Positions 1 to 6,127 of a stretch of 6,127 bases of DNA are shown in pieces. The notes below the pieces were generated by a model. That model was given only the letters and a program-made list of their open reading frames with translations. It did not search any database and had not been told where the DNA came from. Each line of letters begins with the position of its first letter. Positions within the stretch are counted from its first letter, which is position 1. Source of the DNA: Desulfobacteraceae bacterium (GTDB lineage: Bacteria; Desulfobacterota; Desulfobacteria; Desulfobacterales; Desulfobacteraceae); the NCBI GenBank assembly GCA_030638935.1, contig DAOWDR010000598.1, positions 1 through 6,127 on the forward strand, written 5' to 3'. Both the position numbers and the translations under genes were made by a program.

Positions 1-251
1 ACTTGGCCCAAAGCCTTTCCAAGAAAAATTATGAGACAACCCGGGAAAACCTGGCAATTGCCCTGGCACAATCCAGGCGGTTCTGGTTTGACCGGTTTTT
101 CGGGGGGGGTGAAAGTACAAACCGGTATGTAAAGCTTGTGTTCGGGGCCAGGGATCCCTTTGAAAATGTAGAAAACTTAATAGAATCCGGCATTGTGGAC
201 AATGCCCTTCTGGTCTATCAACCCCTTTTGGAGAATTTAACCTGCCCATGA
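1..251 (+). CDS. recC: RecC (exodeoxyribonuclease V gamma subunit), C-terminal end, partial
   Basis: This is the last ~82 codons of a gene whose 5' part lies before the window. The frame is open to the left edge, so the TTG at 3-5 is read as an internal Leu codon, not a start. RecC is the non-catalytic subunit of the RecBCD complex that scans single-stranded DNA for Chi and splits the strands. The fragment has no catalytic motif. The assignment rests on two things: its position directly upstream of an unmistakable recB, and the general look of its tail (an Arg/Trp/Phe-rich helix, then a DPFEN...VYQPLLENL ending), which resembles RecC C-termini. The TGA stop overlaps the recB ATG (ATGA, 248-251), pointing to translational coupling and 1:1 production of the two subunits. 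An eight-G run (102-109) encodes part of a Gly-Gly-Gly loop. Confidence 0.8.
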   Translation, partial: LAQSLSKKNYETTRENLAIALAQSRRFWFDRFFGGGESTNRYVKLVFGARDPFENVENLIESGIVDNALLVYQPLLENLTCP

Positions 252-3200
252 TGACGCCTTTGGATCCCTTTAACCTGGATCTTGAAAAGATCACCCTGAT
301 TGAAGCCAGTGCCGGTACCGGGAAAACCTATACCATCACCACCCTCATGGCCCGGCTCATTGCCCAAGGATTTCCCGTGGAGTCCATCCTGGTGGTGACC
401 TTTACCGAGGCTGCTGCTGCCGAGCTCAAGCTTAGGATAAGAGGACGCTTGTCCCAATGCCTGGCCGCAGACTGGCCCGGGGACCCAGGTGAATCAGAGG
501 ACGCCAAGGAAACCCCGGTAGACGATCTTACCCAATTTTTTAGTGATCAACCCGACCCAGGTCTTATTCGCCAACGTCTGGCCCACGCCCTGACCTGTTT
601 TGACCAGGCCTGTATCATGACAATCCATTCATTCTGCTTTCAGACCTTAAAGGAAAATGCATTTGAAAGCGGGGCCTATTTTGATATGGAGCTGCTTACG
701 GATTCCTCCTCCTTTTTTGACCAGGTGTGCATGGATTTTTTCATGACCCGGATTAATGACCTGGACCCTTTGATGTTGAAATTTTTGGCTCAAAAAGGGG
801 TGACACCGGAAAATTTTAAATCCGGGTTCAGGCAGGTGGTGGCAAGGCCCGGCATTGATATAATCCCAAAGGTTGCTGAATTTAAAGATGTCACCGGTTC
901 CTATCGGGAAGTCACCCAAAAAATCCATGCCCTTCTTAAAACTGAAAAAGAGGCCATTATCGGTTTGATCCAGGCCCATAAAGGGGTGGACAAGCGCAGT
1001 TATACCAAGAAAAATCTACCCAAATGGCTGGATATTTCACTGGAAATGCTGGAAACCCATGGCAGGGATGCCCTTTTTGATATGGTGGAAAAAGGAGATC
1101 ACCTTTTTAAATTTACCCGGACACGACTGGCTGCCAAGACAAAGGAGGGCCAGGCACCCCCTGCCCATGAATTTTTTGACCTTTGCGAAGAGTTGCTGAA
1201 ATTGTCCCGGGTTATGGAAACCAACCTCATCAGTCTGAAATTAGAATTTTTTGTCTATTTTCGCCGGGAACTTGAAAAGATGAAGCTTACCCAGGGGGCC
1301 TGTTTTTTTGATGATCTGATTAATGATCTGGCAGCAGCCCTTGAAGGAGACGGTTGGGAACAGCTACGGGCTGCTGTGACAAAAAAATACAGGGCCTGCC
1401 TCATTGACGAGTTCCAGGATACAGACCCTGCCCAGTATTATATTTTTTCCCGGCTTTTTGCCGGTCCCGGTTCTGGTAATTCCAACCCCAATAATCCGGA
1501 TTTTGCCAGTCTCGATCCTGCCCGGCCCGACCTTGCCCGGCCTGATTCCGGCGGCCCTGGTTATCGTAGCACTGAGAATAATAAGCAGATGCCCTTTTTT
1601 ATGATCGGTGATCCCAAGCAGGCCATCTATGCCTTCAGGGGCGGGGATATCTTTGCCTATTTGTCGGCCTGCAAAGACAGCGACCAAATCTTTACCCTGG
1701 AAAAAAATTATCGATCCGCTCCTTTGATGGTTGATGCAGTTAACGACCTTTTTTCCCTGGATGACAATCCCTTTTTATTTGAACAGATTGAGTTCACCAG
1801 GGTGGTGACACCAAAAAATGCTGTCAACCGTCTGGTCGGGAAATCACCCTTGCCGCCCCTTCAGTTTGCCTTTGTCAAAAGAGAGGGGTTTGCCCTTGAC
1901 CGCCAGGGATATATCAAAAAAGAGGATGGGCTAAAGGCAGTCCCCAGGCTGCTGGCAATTGATATCCTCTCTGTTTTAAATTCCGATAAAAGATTGCTGG
2001 AAGGATCAGGGGACGGGGCAAAAGCAGGTACCTGCCCCCGTGAGATCAGCCCCGGCGATATGGCTGTGCTGGTTCGGACCAACAGCCAGGCCGAAGCTGT
2101 TCACCAGGCATTGGCAGATGTTAATATTCCCTCCTATTTGTCTAAAACCGGGTCTGTGTTTGATTCCAGGGAAGCCATTGAACTTTACGATATTCTGTCG
2201 GCGGTATATGAACCTGACCATCCAGGGCGACTAAAGGCTGCCCTGGCATCTTCTGTCTTTGGTTTCTCAGGGGTGATGCTGGCCGATCTGGACCTGGATG
2301 AAAAGCAATTGTGGGAACAACAGGACAAATTCAGGGGGTTTAAGGATATTTGGGAGCAAAAAGGTTTTGTCTCCATGATCATGGCCCTGTTTCATTCCGA
2401 TGACGGGGTGTTAAGGGCCTCCTCCGGGTTGAGGGAGCGGGGACTGACCAATTTTTATCATTTAATAGAATTGGTCTCCCAGGCTGCACAACAACGATAT
2501 CTGTCCATGTTCTACCTTCTCAAATGGTATGGGGAGCAGCTCTTTGTTTCAACCAGGAATGAAGGGGCTGACGAATTACGGCTTGAAAGTGATAAAAAGG
2601 CCGTGGCCATTGTCACCATCCACAAAAGCAAGGGGCTTGAATACCCCATTGTATTTCTGCCCTATCTCTGGGCCGGCGGGGGCAAACCCCGGGACCCCGT
2701 TCTTTTCCATGACCCGGATCGATCTTATCAATTGCGCCTGGACCTGGGTGCTTCAGGCCCGGCCCACGGCCTGGACAATGAATCGTCCAATGAATCTGAT
2801 ATAGATCGATCCCGGGAACTTATGGCCTTTGAAGAGAGGGCCGAAGAAAAAAGACTGCTCTATGTGGCCCTGACCCGGGCCTCTGCCATGTGCCGGATCT
2901 TCTGGGCCGGTGTTTCTTCCGTGGACGGGTCTGCCCTTGGCAGTCTGCTCCACCCCAATGGGTGCAAAACAGACGGACAGATGATAGAGGACCTGGAAAA
3001 GCTTTGCCTGCAAGGTAAAAACCGGGCCACAGTCAACCATCTTTCCTTGACCGGGGAGCCTTTTGGATCATATACCCCCAAGGAGCCCTTGGAAATTGAT
3101 CTGTCTGCCAGGCTTAGAAAGCGGCAGGTTCAGTCGGCCTGGCGTATATCCAGCTTTTCCGCCCTCACAAGAACAGAGTATGAGCCTGGCAAATATGAGC

Positions 3201-3979
3201 CTGGCCAGTCTGGAGGGGTGCAGCACCAGAACGACAGTGAAGGCGGGTCAAACCGGGAAATCCGTTTAAAGGAATTTCCCAAGGGCCCTGGGTCCGGAGA
3301 TTTTTTCCATGCCGTATTTGAGGATATTGATTTTACGGATGAAAGCTTGGTTGAAGGGGTTGTGGGCAAGAACCTGGCAAAATTCGGCATTAAGGGCAAA
3401 GATCTTCAGGGGCCTGCCGTGGCCGCAGTCAAAGAAATTCTTGCCACAGAACTTGATACAGGGGCGGGGAATCGATTTTCCCTTAAAGAGGTTGCCATGG
3501 AACAGCGGTTTACAGAATTGGAATTTTTCTTTGATGTAAACAACCTGGATCTACATGCCATGGGGTCCCTTTTTGCCGGGGAGCCGGATGGAAAATATGC
3601 CCAAGAATTATTCAAACTTAGCGCCAAACCCTTTAAGGGATTTATCAAAGGGTTTATTGATCTTGTGATCCTGCACCAGGGGAAATGGTATATTCTTGAT
3701 TATAAATCCAATTTTCTGGGAACCACCCATGGGGACTATGGCAGGTCAGCCATGATAGCTGCAATGGAAAGCCACCATTATATTCTGCAATACCATTTAT
3801 ACCTGGCAGCCCTTCACCGCTACCTTGGCATGAGGTTAAAGGATTATTCCTATGACCGGGATTTTGGAGGGGTTTTTTATCTGTTTATCAGGGGAATGCA
3901 CCCAGACTTGAGGGATCAAGGCGTTTTTTTTCATAGGCCGTCAAAGGATTTTTTCCACAGGTTTCTGGCAACCCTGTAA
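248..3979 (+). CDS. recB: RecB (exodeoxyribonuclease V beta subunit), helicase-nuclease
   Basis: Complete 1243-residue protein, slightly longer than E. coli RecB (1180). It is the 3'-5' helicase and the sole nuclease of RecBCD, which processes double-strand breaks and degrades foreign linear DNA in the cytoplasm. Superfamily 1 helicase motifs are seen in order: Walker A EASAGTGKT (19-27, Lys26), motif Ia TFTEAAAAEL (51-60), motif Ib TIHSFC (125-130), Walker B DEFQDTD (387-393), motif III GDPKQAIYAFRG (from 454), motif IV EKNYRS (485-490), motif V TIHKSKGLEYP (790-800) and motif VI RLLYVALTRA (869-878). The nuclease domain has His1021, then GFID with Asp1138 and LDYKSN with Asp1151 and Lys1153. 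The 13- and 15-residue spacings match E. coli Asp1067, Asp1080 and Lys1082. Gln1181/Tyr1182/Tyr1185 complete the QxxxY-type motif. The ATG at 248 is chosen because of the 4-bp overlap with recC; a second ATG follows at 251. A GGAG at 230-233 lies too far off (14 nt) to be a good ribosome site, so coupling is likely. Odd points are an enlarged loop between motifs II and III, a repeat-bearing linker before the nuclease domain, and no recD downstream. Confidence 0.97.
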   Translation: MMTPLDPFNLDLEKITLIEASAGTGKTYTITTLMARLIAQGFPVESILVVTFTEAAAAELKLRIRGRLSQCLAADWPGDPGESEDAKETPVDDLTQFFSDQPDPGLIRQRLAHALTCFDQACIMTIHSFCFQTLKENAFESGAYFDMELLTDSSSFFDQVCMDFFMTRINDLDPLMLKFLAQKGVTPENFKSGFRQVVARPGIDIIPKVAEFKDVTGSYREVTQKIHALLKTEKEAIIGLIQAHKGVDKRSYTKKNLPKWLDISLEMLETHGRDALFDMVEKGDHLFKFTRTRLAAKTKEGQAPPAHEFFDLCEELLKLSRVMETNLISLKLEFFVYFRRELEKMKLTQGACFFDDLINDLAAALEGDGWEQLRAAVTKKYRACLIDEFQDTDPAQYYIFSRLFAGPGSGNSNPNNPDFASLDPARPDLARPDSGGPGYRSTENNKQMPFFMIGDPKQAIYAFRGGDIFAYLSACKDSDQIFTLEKNYRSAPLMVDAVNDLFSLDDNPFLFEQIEFTRVVTPKNAVNRLVGKSPLPPLQFAFVKREGFALDRQGYIKKEDGLKAVPRLLAIDILSVLNSDKRLLEGSGDGAKAGTCPREISPGDMAVLVRTNSQAEAVHQALADVNIPSYLSKTGSVFDSREAIELYDILSAVYEPDHPGRLKAALASSVFGFSGVMLADLDLDEKQLWEQQDKFRGFKDIWEQKGFVSMIMALFHSDDGVLRASSGLRERGLTNFYHLIELVSQAAQQRYLSMFYLLKWYGEQLFVSTRNEGADELRLESDKKAVAIVTIHKSKGLEYPIVFLPYLWAGGGKPRDPVLFHDPDRSYQLRLDLGASGPAHGLDNESSNESDIDRSRELMAFEERAEEKRLLYVALTRASAMCRIFWAGVSSVDGSALGSLLHPNGCKTDGQMIEDLEKLCLQGKNRATVNHLSLTGEPFGSYTPKEPLEIDLSARLRKRQVQSAWRISSFSALTRTEYEPGKYEPGQSGGVQHQNDSEGGSNREIRLKEFPKGPGSGDFFHAVFEDIDFTDESLVEGVVGKNLAKFGIKGKDLQGPAVAAVKEILATELDTGAGNRFSLKEVAMEQRFTELEFFFDVNNLDLHAMGSLFAGEPDGKYAQELFKLSAKPFKGFIKGFIDLVILHQGKWYILDYKSNFLGTTHGDYGRSAMIAAMESHHYILQYHLYLAALHRYLGMRLKDYSYDRDFGGVFYLFIRGMHPDLRDQGVFFHRPSKDFFHRFLATL
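1517..1546 (+). repeat. 15-bp imperfect tandem duplication in recB (loop between helicase motifs II and III)
   Basis: Two adjacent 15-bp units (1517-1531 and 1532-1546) match at 12 of 15 positions and keep the reading frame. They encode PARPD and LARPD (RecB residues 424-433). The differences are one first-codon change (P to L) and two synonymous third-position changes, so the duplication is not recent. It lies in a Gly/Pro/Asn-rich loop of about 40 residues (roughly 407-445) that is much longer than the matching loop in E. coli RecB. Confidence 0.8.
3179..3205 (+). repeat. 15-bp-period direct repeat in recB (helicase-nuclease linker)
   Basis: The 12-bp word TATGAGCCTGGC occurs at 3179-3190 and again at 3194-3205, separated by AAA, giving a 15-bp (five-codon) period. 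In the protein it gives YEPGK followed by YEPGQ, in the flexible linker after the helicase part and before the nuclease-domain His1021. The copies are identical over 12 bp, so this duplication looks younger than the one at 1517-1546. Confidence 0.85.
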
Positions 3980-4019
3980 AGAGGAAATGTAAGCTGGACA
4001 AGTTTGACCTGGTGTTTTG
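3980..4019. other. Short convergent intergenic gap between recB and the regulator gene; possible degenerate recD start
   Basis: Forty bases separate the recB stop from the stop of the oppositely oriented regulator gene. No stable GC-rich hairpin with a T-tract is visible on either strand; GGACAAGTTTGACC (about 3995-4008) is a near-palindrome with no loop. A GAGG (3981-3984) stands just before an ATG (3987-3989) that is immediately followed by TAA. If the T at 3990 is skipped, the next codons read K-L-D-K-F-D-L-V, faintly like the M-K-L start of E. coli RecD. The frame then ends within a few codons, so nothing functional is encoded. The remnant reading is speculative. Confidence 0.35.
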
Positions 4020-4592
4020 CTATTGCCGGTTTCTTTTGTAAAAATAAATGACCACCATCAGCCTTGCCTTTTTATCTCCCAGGCTCTTGCCCACATGGGG
4101 GACAATGGAGTCAAAATAAATATTATCTCCTGGATTCAGGATATAAATTTCATCTCCATAGTGAAATTCCAATTGGCCGTCCATGGCATAGATGAACTCT
4201 TCGCCTTCGTGGGTGTAGGTCCGGTTGATTTCAAAGGGGGCATGGATGATAAAGGGCTCCATGTTTTTACCGGGCTTGCCCTCTGCCAGGACCTCGTAGT
4301 CATACCCTGGAAACTGGTCGGTTTCCCGGATAATCCGGCGCTTGTCTCCCCGGGAAAGGCAGATTCGGACATCATCAAGGGGTTGAACATTTTTTGATAA
4401 AATGGAGGTTACTTCAATATCCAGGGCGCTGGCAATTTTGGTTAAAGTGGAGTAGGGCGGTGCCTTTTGAGACCGTTCCACCTTGGACAGATATCCCTTG
4501 GTCAGGCCTGTCTTTTCGGCCAGGTCCTGGAGGGTCAGTTTTTTTTGGGTCCTTAATTTTTTAAGATTTTCAGATATGATTTTTTCATCCAT
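4020..4592 (-). CDS. XRE-family transcription regulator with C-terminal cupin domain
   Basis: This 190-residue protein has the standard layout of the small HTH-cupin regulators (PuuR/SutR-like). An N-terminal XRE helix-turn-helix spans about residues 7-63, with LTLQDLAEKTGLTKGYLSKVER as its recognition-helix region (written here only as the core DLAEKTGLTKGYLSKVE). A linker follows, then a double-stranded beta-helix cupin at about 110-186. Cupin motif 1 is seen as YTHEGEEF (His128, Glu132) and motif 2 as PGDNIYF...VPH (His166). The first His of the usual HxH pair is Tyr126 here, so metal binding may be altered and a small organic ligand is plausible. The start is fixed by an AGGAGG five bases upstream. 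The gene is last of three on this strand, 32 bp after the racemase gene, so it probably controls that operon and is made with it. The family commonly represses or activates neighbouring catabolic genes; the ligand is unknown. Confidence 0.9.
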   Translation of the reverse strand: MDEKIISENLKKLRTQKKLTLQDLAEKTGLTKGYLSKVERSQKAPPYSTLTKIASALDIEVTSILSKNVQPLDDVRICLSRGDKRRIIRETDQFPGYDYEVLAEGKPGKNMEPFIIHAPFEINRTYTHEGEEFIYAMDGQLEFHYGDEIYILNPGDNIYFDSIVPHVGKSLGDKKARLMVVIYFYKRNRQ

Positions 4593-4597
4593 CTCAT

Positions 4598-4603
4598 CCT
4601 CCT
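4598..4603 (-). promoter_or_regulatory. Strong Shine-Dalgarno (AGGAGG) for the XRE-cupin gene
   Basis: On the minus strand AGGAGG lies five bases before the ATG at 4592-4590, which supports that start. A second AGGAGG at 4615-4610 lies 12 bp further upstream, in the same 32-bp gap after the racemase stop. Only the nearer copy has normal spacing. The regulator therefore has its own good ribosome site and does not rely on coupling to the racemase. Confidence 0.8.
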
Positions 4604-4624
4604 GATTCTCCTCCTGGGGTAATA

Positions 4625-5887
4625 TTATTTTTTTACCTGGGCCAATATGTTTTCTGCAAAAGGGATAATATATCCTTTGCCGACAAGCTTCTCAGCGTAG
4701 TGATCCATGTTGTCTGTATATTCAAACCCAAGTTCTCTTGTCTTTTTTTCATCAAATTTTGAGACAAGGGTCACCCGGAATCGATTGAGAATATCAATCA
4801 CCCTGAGGGCCACATAGGAGGGCATGTCAAAATCATGTACCAGCCTTTGGCCTAAATTTTCGGAATTTTTTCTGAACTCTTTGAGCATCCGGGCAAAAAT
4901 AAGATTGCCCTCCCCTTGTTCGCAGGCGGCGACAAATAGAATCTGTCCCCCTTCTTTTACTACATTGACGGCATTGAACAGGGCTTTGGTGGCCTGGTAG
5001 AGCTGGCCGTCGCACCTGTGTCCTCCGGCTGAAAACAGGACAAAATCCCCTTTTTCAACCACCTGCACACAACAGGCCTGGTTCAGTTTTTGGCAGCCTT
5101 CCATAAAGGTGTCATGGAGATCCCCCACTGCCGCATAAAAAAGATCCCCTGTCCCGTTGGCGGCAACTGCCGCATAACAGGCTGTTTTGTCCTTTAAAAA
5201 AATACCGGCCCCGTCGGTCAGGTCCTCATTGACCGGGTTGCCCGCAAGTTTTGCCTGGCGAACCAGGGGGTGGGGACTACCGTCTTCACGGATGGCAAGG
5301 CTGTGGTTATACCGGATGGAGGCCTCTCCTGCAATGCCGGGCATAATATATTTTCGCCCCCCTCCAAACCCTGCCAGCATGTGATGGAGAATACCGCCGA
5401 ATAGGATGATGTGATCTGCCTCCCAGGCCTCCTTGGTCACAAAAAGGGGGGTGCCCTTATAGGTGGTACCGATATTCACCAGCCGCTCCTTGTGGGACCC
5501 TGCGGAATTCAGAATCTTAACATGCTCCTTACAATAGGCCCCGGCAAGCTCTGCAAATCGATCCGGTAAAATATCTTCATGGGTGCCAAGGGCAATTATG
5601 ATCCTCATCTGATCAAAGGGAACTCCGAGCTTTGACAGGGTTTTGATAATCCGGGGTACAAACAGGTCCCCCCGGGCCCAGAGCCGGGTGTCGTCGGGAA
5701 TGATCACGGCGCAGGTTTTGTTCTGGATATCCTCTGGAACAGAGGCCTGGATTCCTTTGTCAATGATATCAAGGATTTTTCCATGGGGAAGGGCAGGGAT
5801 ATCTTTGCCAAGGAGCAGATCCAGAATTTTTTCTTTTGGGATGTTAAAATTGATGCTTCCCCGTCCCTGTTTAAGTGTGAGTTTCAT
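4625..5887 (-). CDS. larA: LarA-family (DUF2088) nickel-pincer-dependent 2-hydroxy acid racemase
   Basis: The protein has 420 residues, the usual LarA length, with no signal peptide or membrane segment, so it is cytoplasmic. LarA enzymes interconvert enantiomers of 2-hydroxy acids such as lactate by hydride transfer to a covalently held nickel-pincer nucleotide. Key residues fall where expected from L. plantarum LarA: DDTR (Asp65, Arg68), ALGTH (His103), HHMLAGFGGGRK (His169, and Lys179, which would carry the cofactor), YNH (His195) and LYQATK (Tyr297, Gln298, Lys301). The start is the ATG at 5887-5885, giving MKLTLKQGRG. A longer 466-residue reading begins inside the upstream gene in another frame and adds a non-family 46-residue tail, so it is rejected. 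The start overlaps the upstream stop by 4 bp (ATGA), implying coupling; only a weak GGA precedes it. The cofactor-making genes larB, larC and larE are not in the window. Homologues act on several hydroxy acids, so lactate is only one option. Confidence 0.9.
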   Translation of the reverse strand: MKLTLKQGRGSINFNIPKEKILDLLLGKDIPALPHGKILDIIDKGIQASVPEDIQNKTCAVIIPDDTRLWARGDLFVPRIIKTLSKLGVPFDQMRIIIALGTHEDILPDRFAELAGAYCKEHVKILNSAGSHKERLVNIGTTYKGTPLFVTKEAWEADHIILFGGILHHMLAGFGGGRKYIMPGIAGEASIRYNHSLAIREDGSPHPLVRQAKLAGNPVNEDLTDGAGIFLKDKTACYAAVAANGTGDLFYAAVGDLHDTFMEGCQKLNQACCVQVVEKGDFVLFSAGGHRCDGQLYQATKALFNAVNVVKEGGQILFVAACEQGEGNLIFARMLKEFRKNSENLGQRLVHDFDMPSYVALRVIDILNRFRVTLVSKFDEKKTRELGFEYTDNMDHYAEKLVGKGYIIPFAENILAQVKK

Positions 5888-6127
5888 GATTTTTTCAATC
5901 CAGCGTTTTTCAGGGCACCTTTTTTCAATGCATTGTTGATCATGGTGACGGGGTGAAGCACCTGGATATCTTCGGATTCTGTTGCATTCAGGTTGCCCGC
6001 AAGGTTGATGCGGCAGACCGGACAATCGGTGAGCCAGTATTTAGCCTTAATGGATTTTACGTTGAAGATTTTTTTGTCCATTAATTTTTTTGCAATTTTT
6101 GGGTGCTCATAGAAAAAAGTGCCGCCT
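5884..6127 (-). CDS. CCG-domain (cysteine-rich) iron-sulfur oxidoreductase subunit, C-terminal end, partial
   Basis: About 80 C-terminal residues are present; the frame stays open to the right edge, so the gene begins beyond it. An ATG at 6081 is internal, because family-like sequence (GGTFFYEHP) continues upstream of it in frame. That GGTF is the usual follow-on of a CCG motif, whose cysteines would lie just outside the window. TDCPVCRINL then supplies the final cysteine pair, and the VLHPVTMINNAL ending resembles GlpC-type proteins (compare TDCETCKWQI...HPITLLARAL in GlpC). Such domains bind Fe-S clusters and pass electrons from flavin dehydrogenases of glycerol-3-phosphate, lactate or other hydroxy acids to quinone or other carriers. 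They occur as separate subunits or fused to an FAD domain; which applies cannot be told here. The TGA stop overlaps the racemase ATG, placing both in one operon and suggesting a shared hydroxy acid substrate. Confidence 0.8.
   Translation of the reverse strand, partial: GGTFFYEHPKIAKKLMDKKIFNVKSIKAKYWLTDCPVCRINLAGNLNATESEDIQVLHPVTMINNALKKGALKNAGLKKS

Noticed and set aside
102..109. A run of eight G in the recC end, as a possible frameshift or phase-variation tract.
   Set aside because: The reading frame is intact through it and continues to the expected overlap with recB. The run simply encodes a Gly loop, and there is no sign of an alternative product.
3924..3931. A run of eight T near the recB end that could act as a terminator tail or slippage site.
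   Set aside because: No stable stem precedes it, it lies inside the conserved C-terminal coding region, and the frame reads through normally to the TAA at 3977.
4017..4397. A 126-codon open frame on the + strand opposite the regulator gene.
   Set aside because: It lies entirely antisense to a clear XRE-cupin gene, shows no recognisable domain and has no convincing ribosome site, so it is a shadow.
5888..6025. A 46-residue N-terminal extension of the racemase reading frame.
   Set aside because: It overlaps the well-supported Fe-S protein gene in another frame, is rich in Arg/His/Pro/Cys unlike LarA, and the ATG at 5887 gives the normal family length with an ATGA overlap.
6079..6081. ATG at 6081 as the start of a small 65-residue gene.
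   Set aside because: The frame stays open to the window edge and the upstream residues (GGTFFYEHP) match the sequence that follows a CCG motif, so this Met is internal.

Overview
The window looks like chromosomal DNA from an anaerobic Gram-negative bacterium, most plausibly a sulfate-reducing member of the Desulfobacterota (Desulfobacterales-like). This is inferred from two things: a RecBCD-type recombination locus, and next to it a LarA-type nickel-pincer racemase with a CCG-domain iron-sulfur oxidoreductase. Base composition is moderate in GC, with many short T, A and G runs. No sequence identity was available to confirm the taxon.

Left part, + strand (1-3979): the 3' end of recC runs into a complete recB, and the two overlap by 4 bp (ATGA). 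RecB has all the UvrD/Rep-type helicase motifs and the C-terminal RecB nuclease motif, so it should be an active helicase-nuclease. It carries two low-complexity, Gly/Pro-rich linkers, each containing a 15-bp tandem duplication. No recD follows. Only 40 bp separate the recB stop from a convergent gene, so RecD must be encoded elsewhere or be missing.

Right part, - strand (6127 down to 4020): three tightly packed genes that look like one operon. In transcription order they are the C-terminal end of a cysteine-rich (CCG) iron-sulfur oxidoreductase subunit, a full-length LarA-family racemase overlapping it by 4 bp, and an XRE-cupin transcription regulator 32 bp further on. A racemase that interconverts 2-hydroxy acid stereoisomers would let a stereospecific, Fe-S-linked dehydrogenase use both enantiomers, and the cupin regulator may sense the substrate. 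The substrate cannot be read from the sequence.

The two operons converge at about 3980-4019, where no clear intrinsic terminator is visible. There are no RNA genes, mobile elements or CRISPR arrays, and no gene-free stretch over 300 bases. I see no evidence of a wholly new system. The most interesting points are the missing recD with a possible degenerate start, the racemase-oxidoreductase-regulator module, and the RecB linker insertions.
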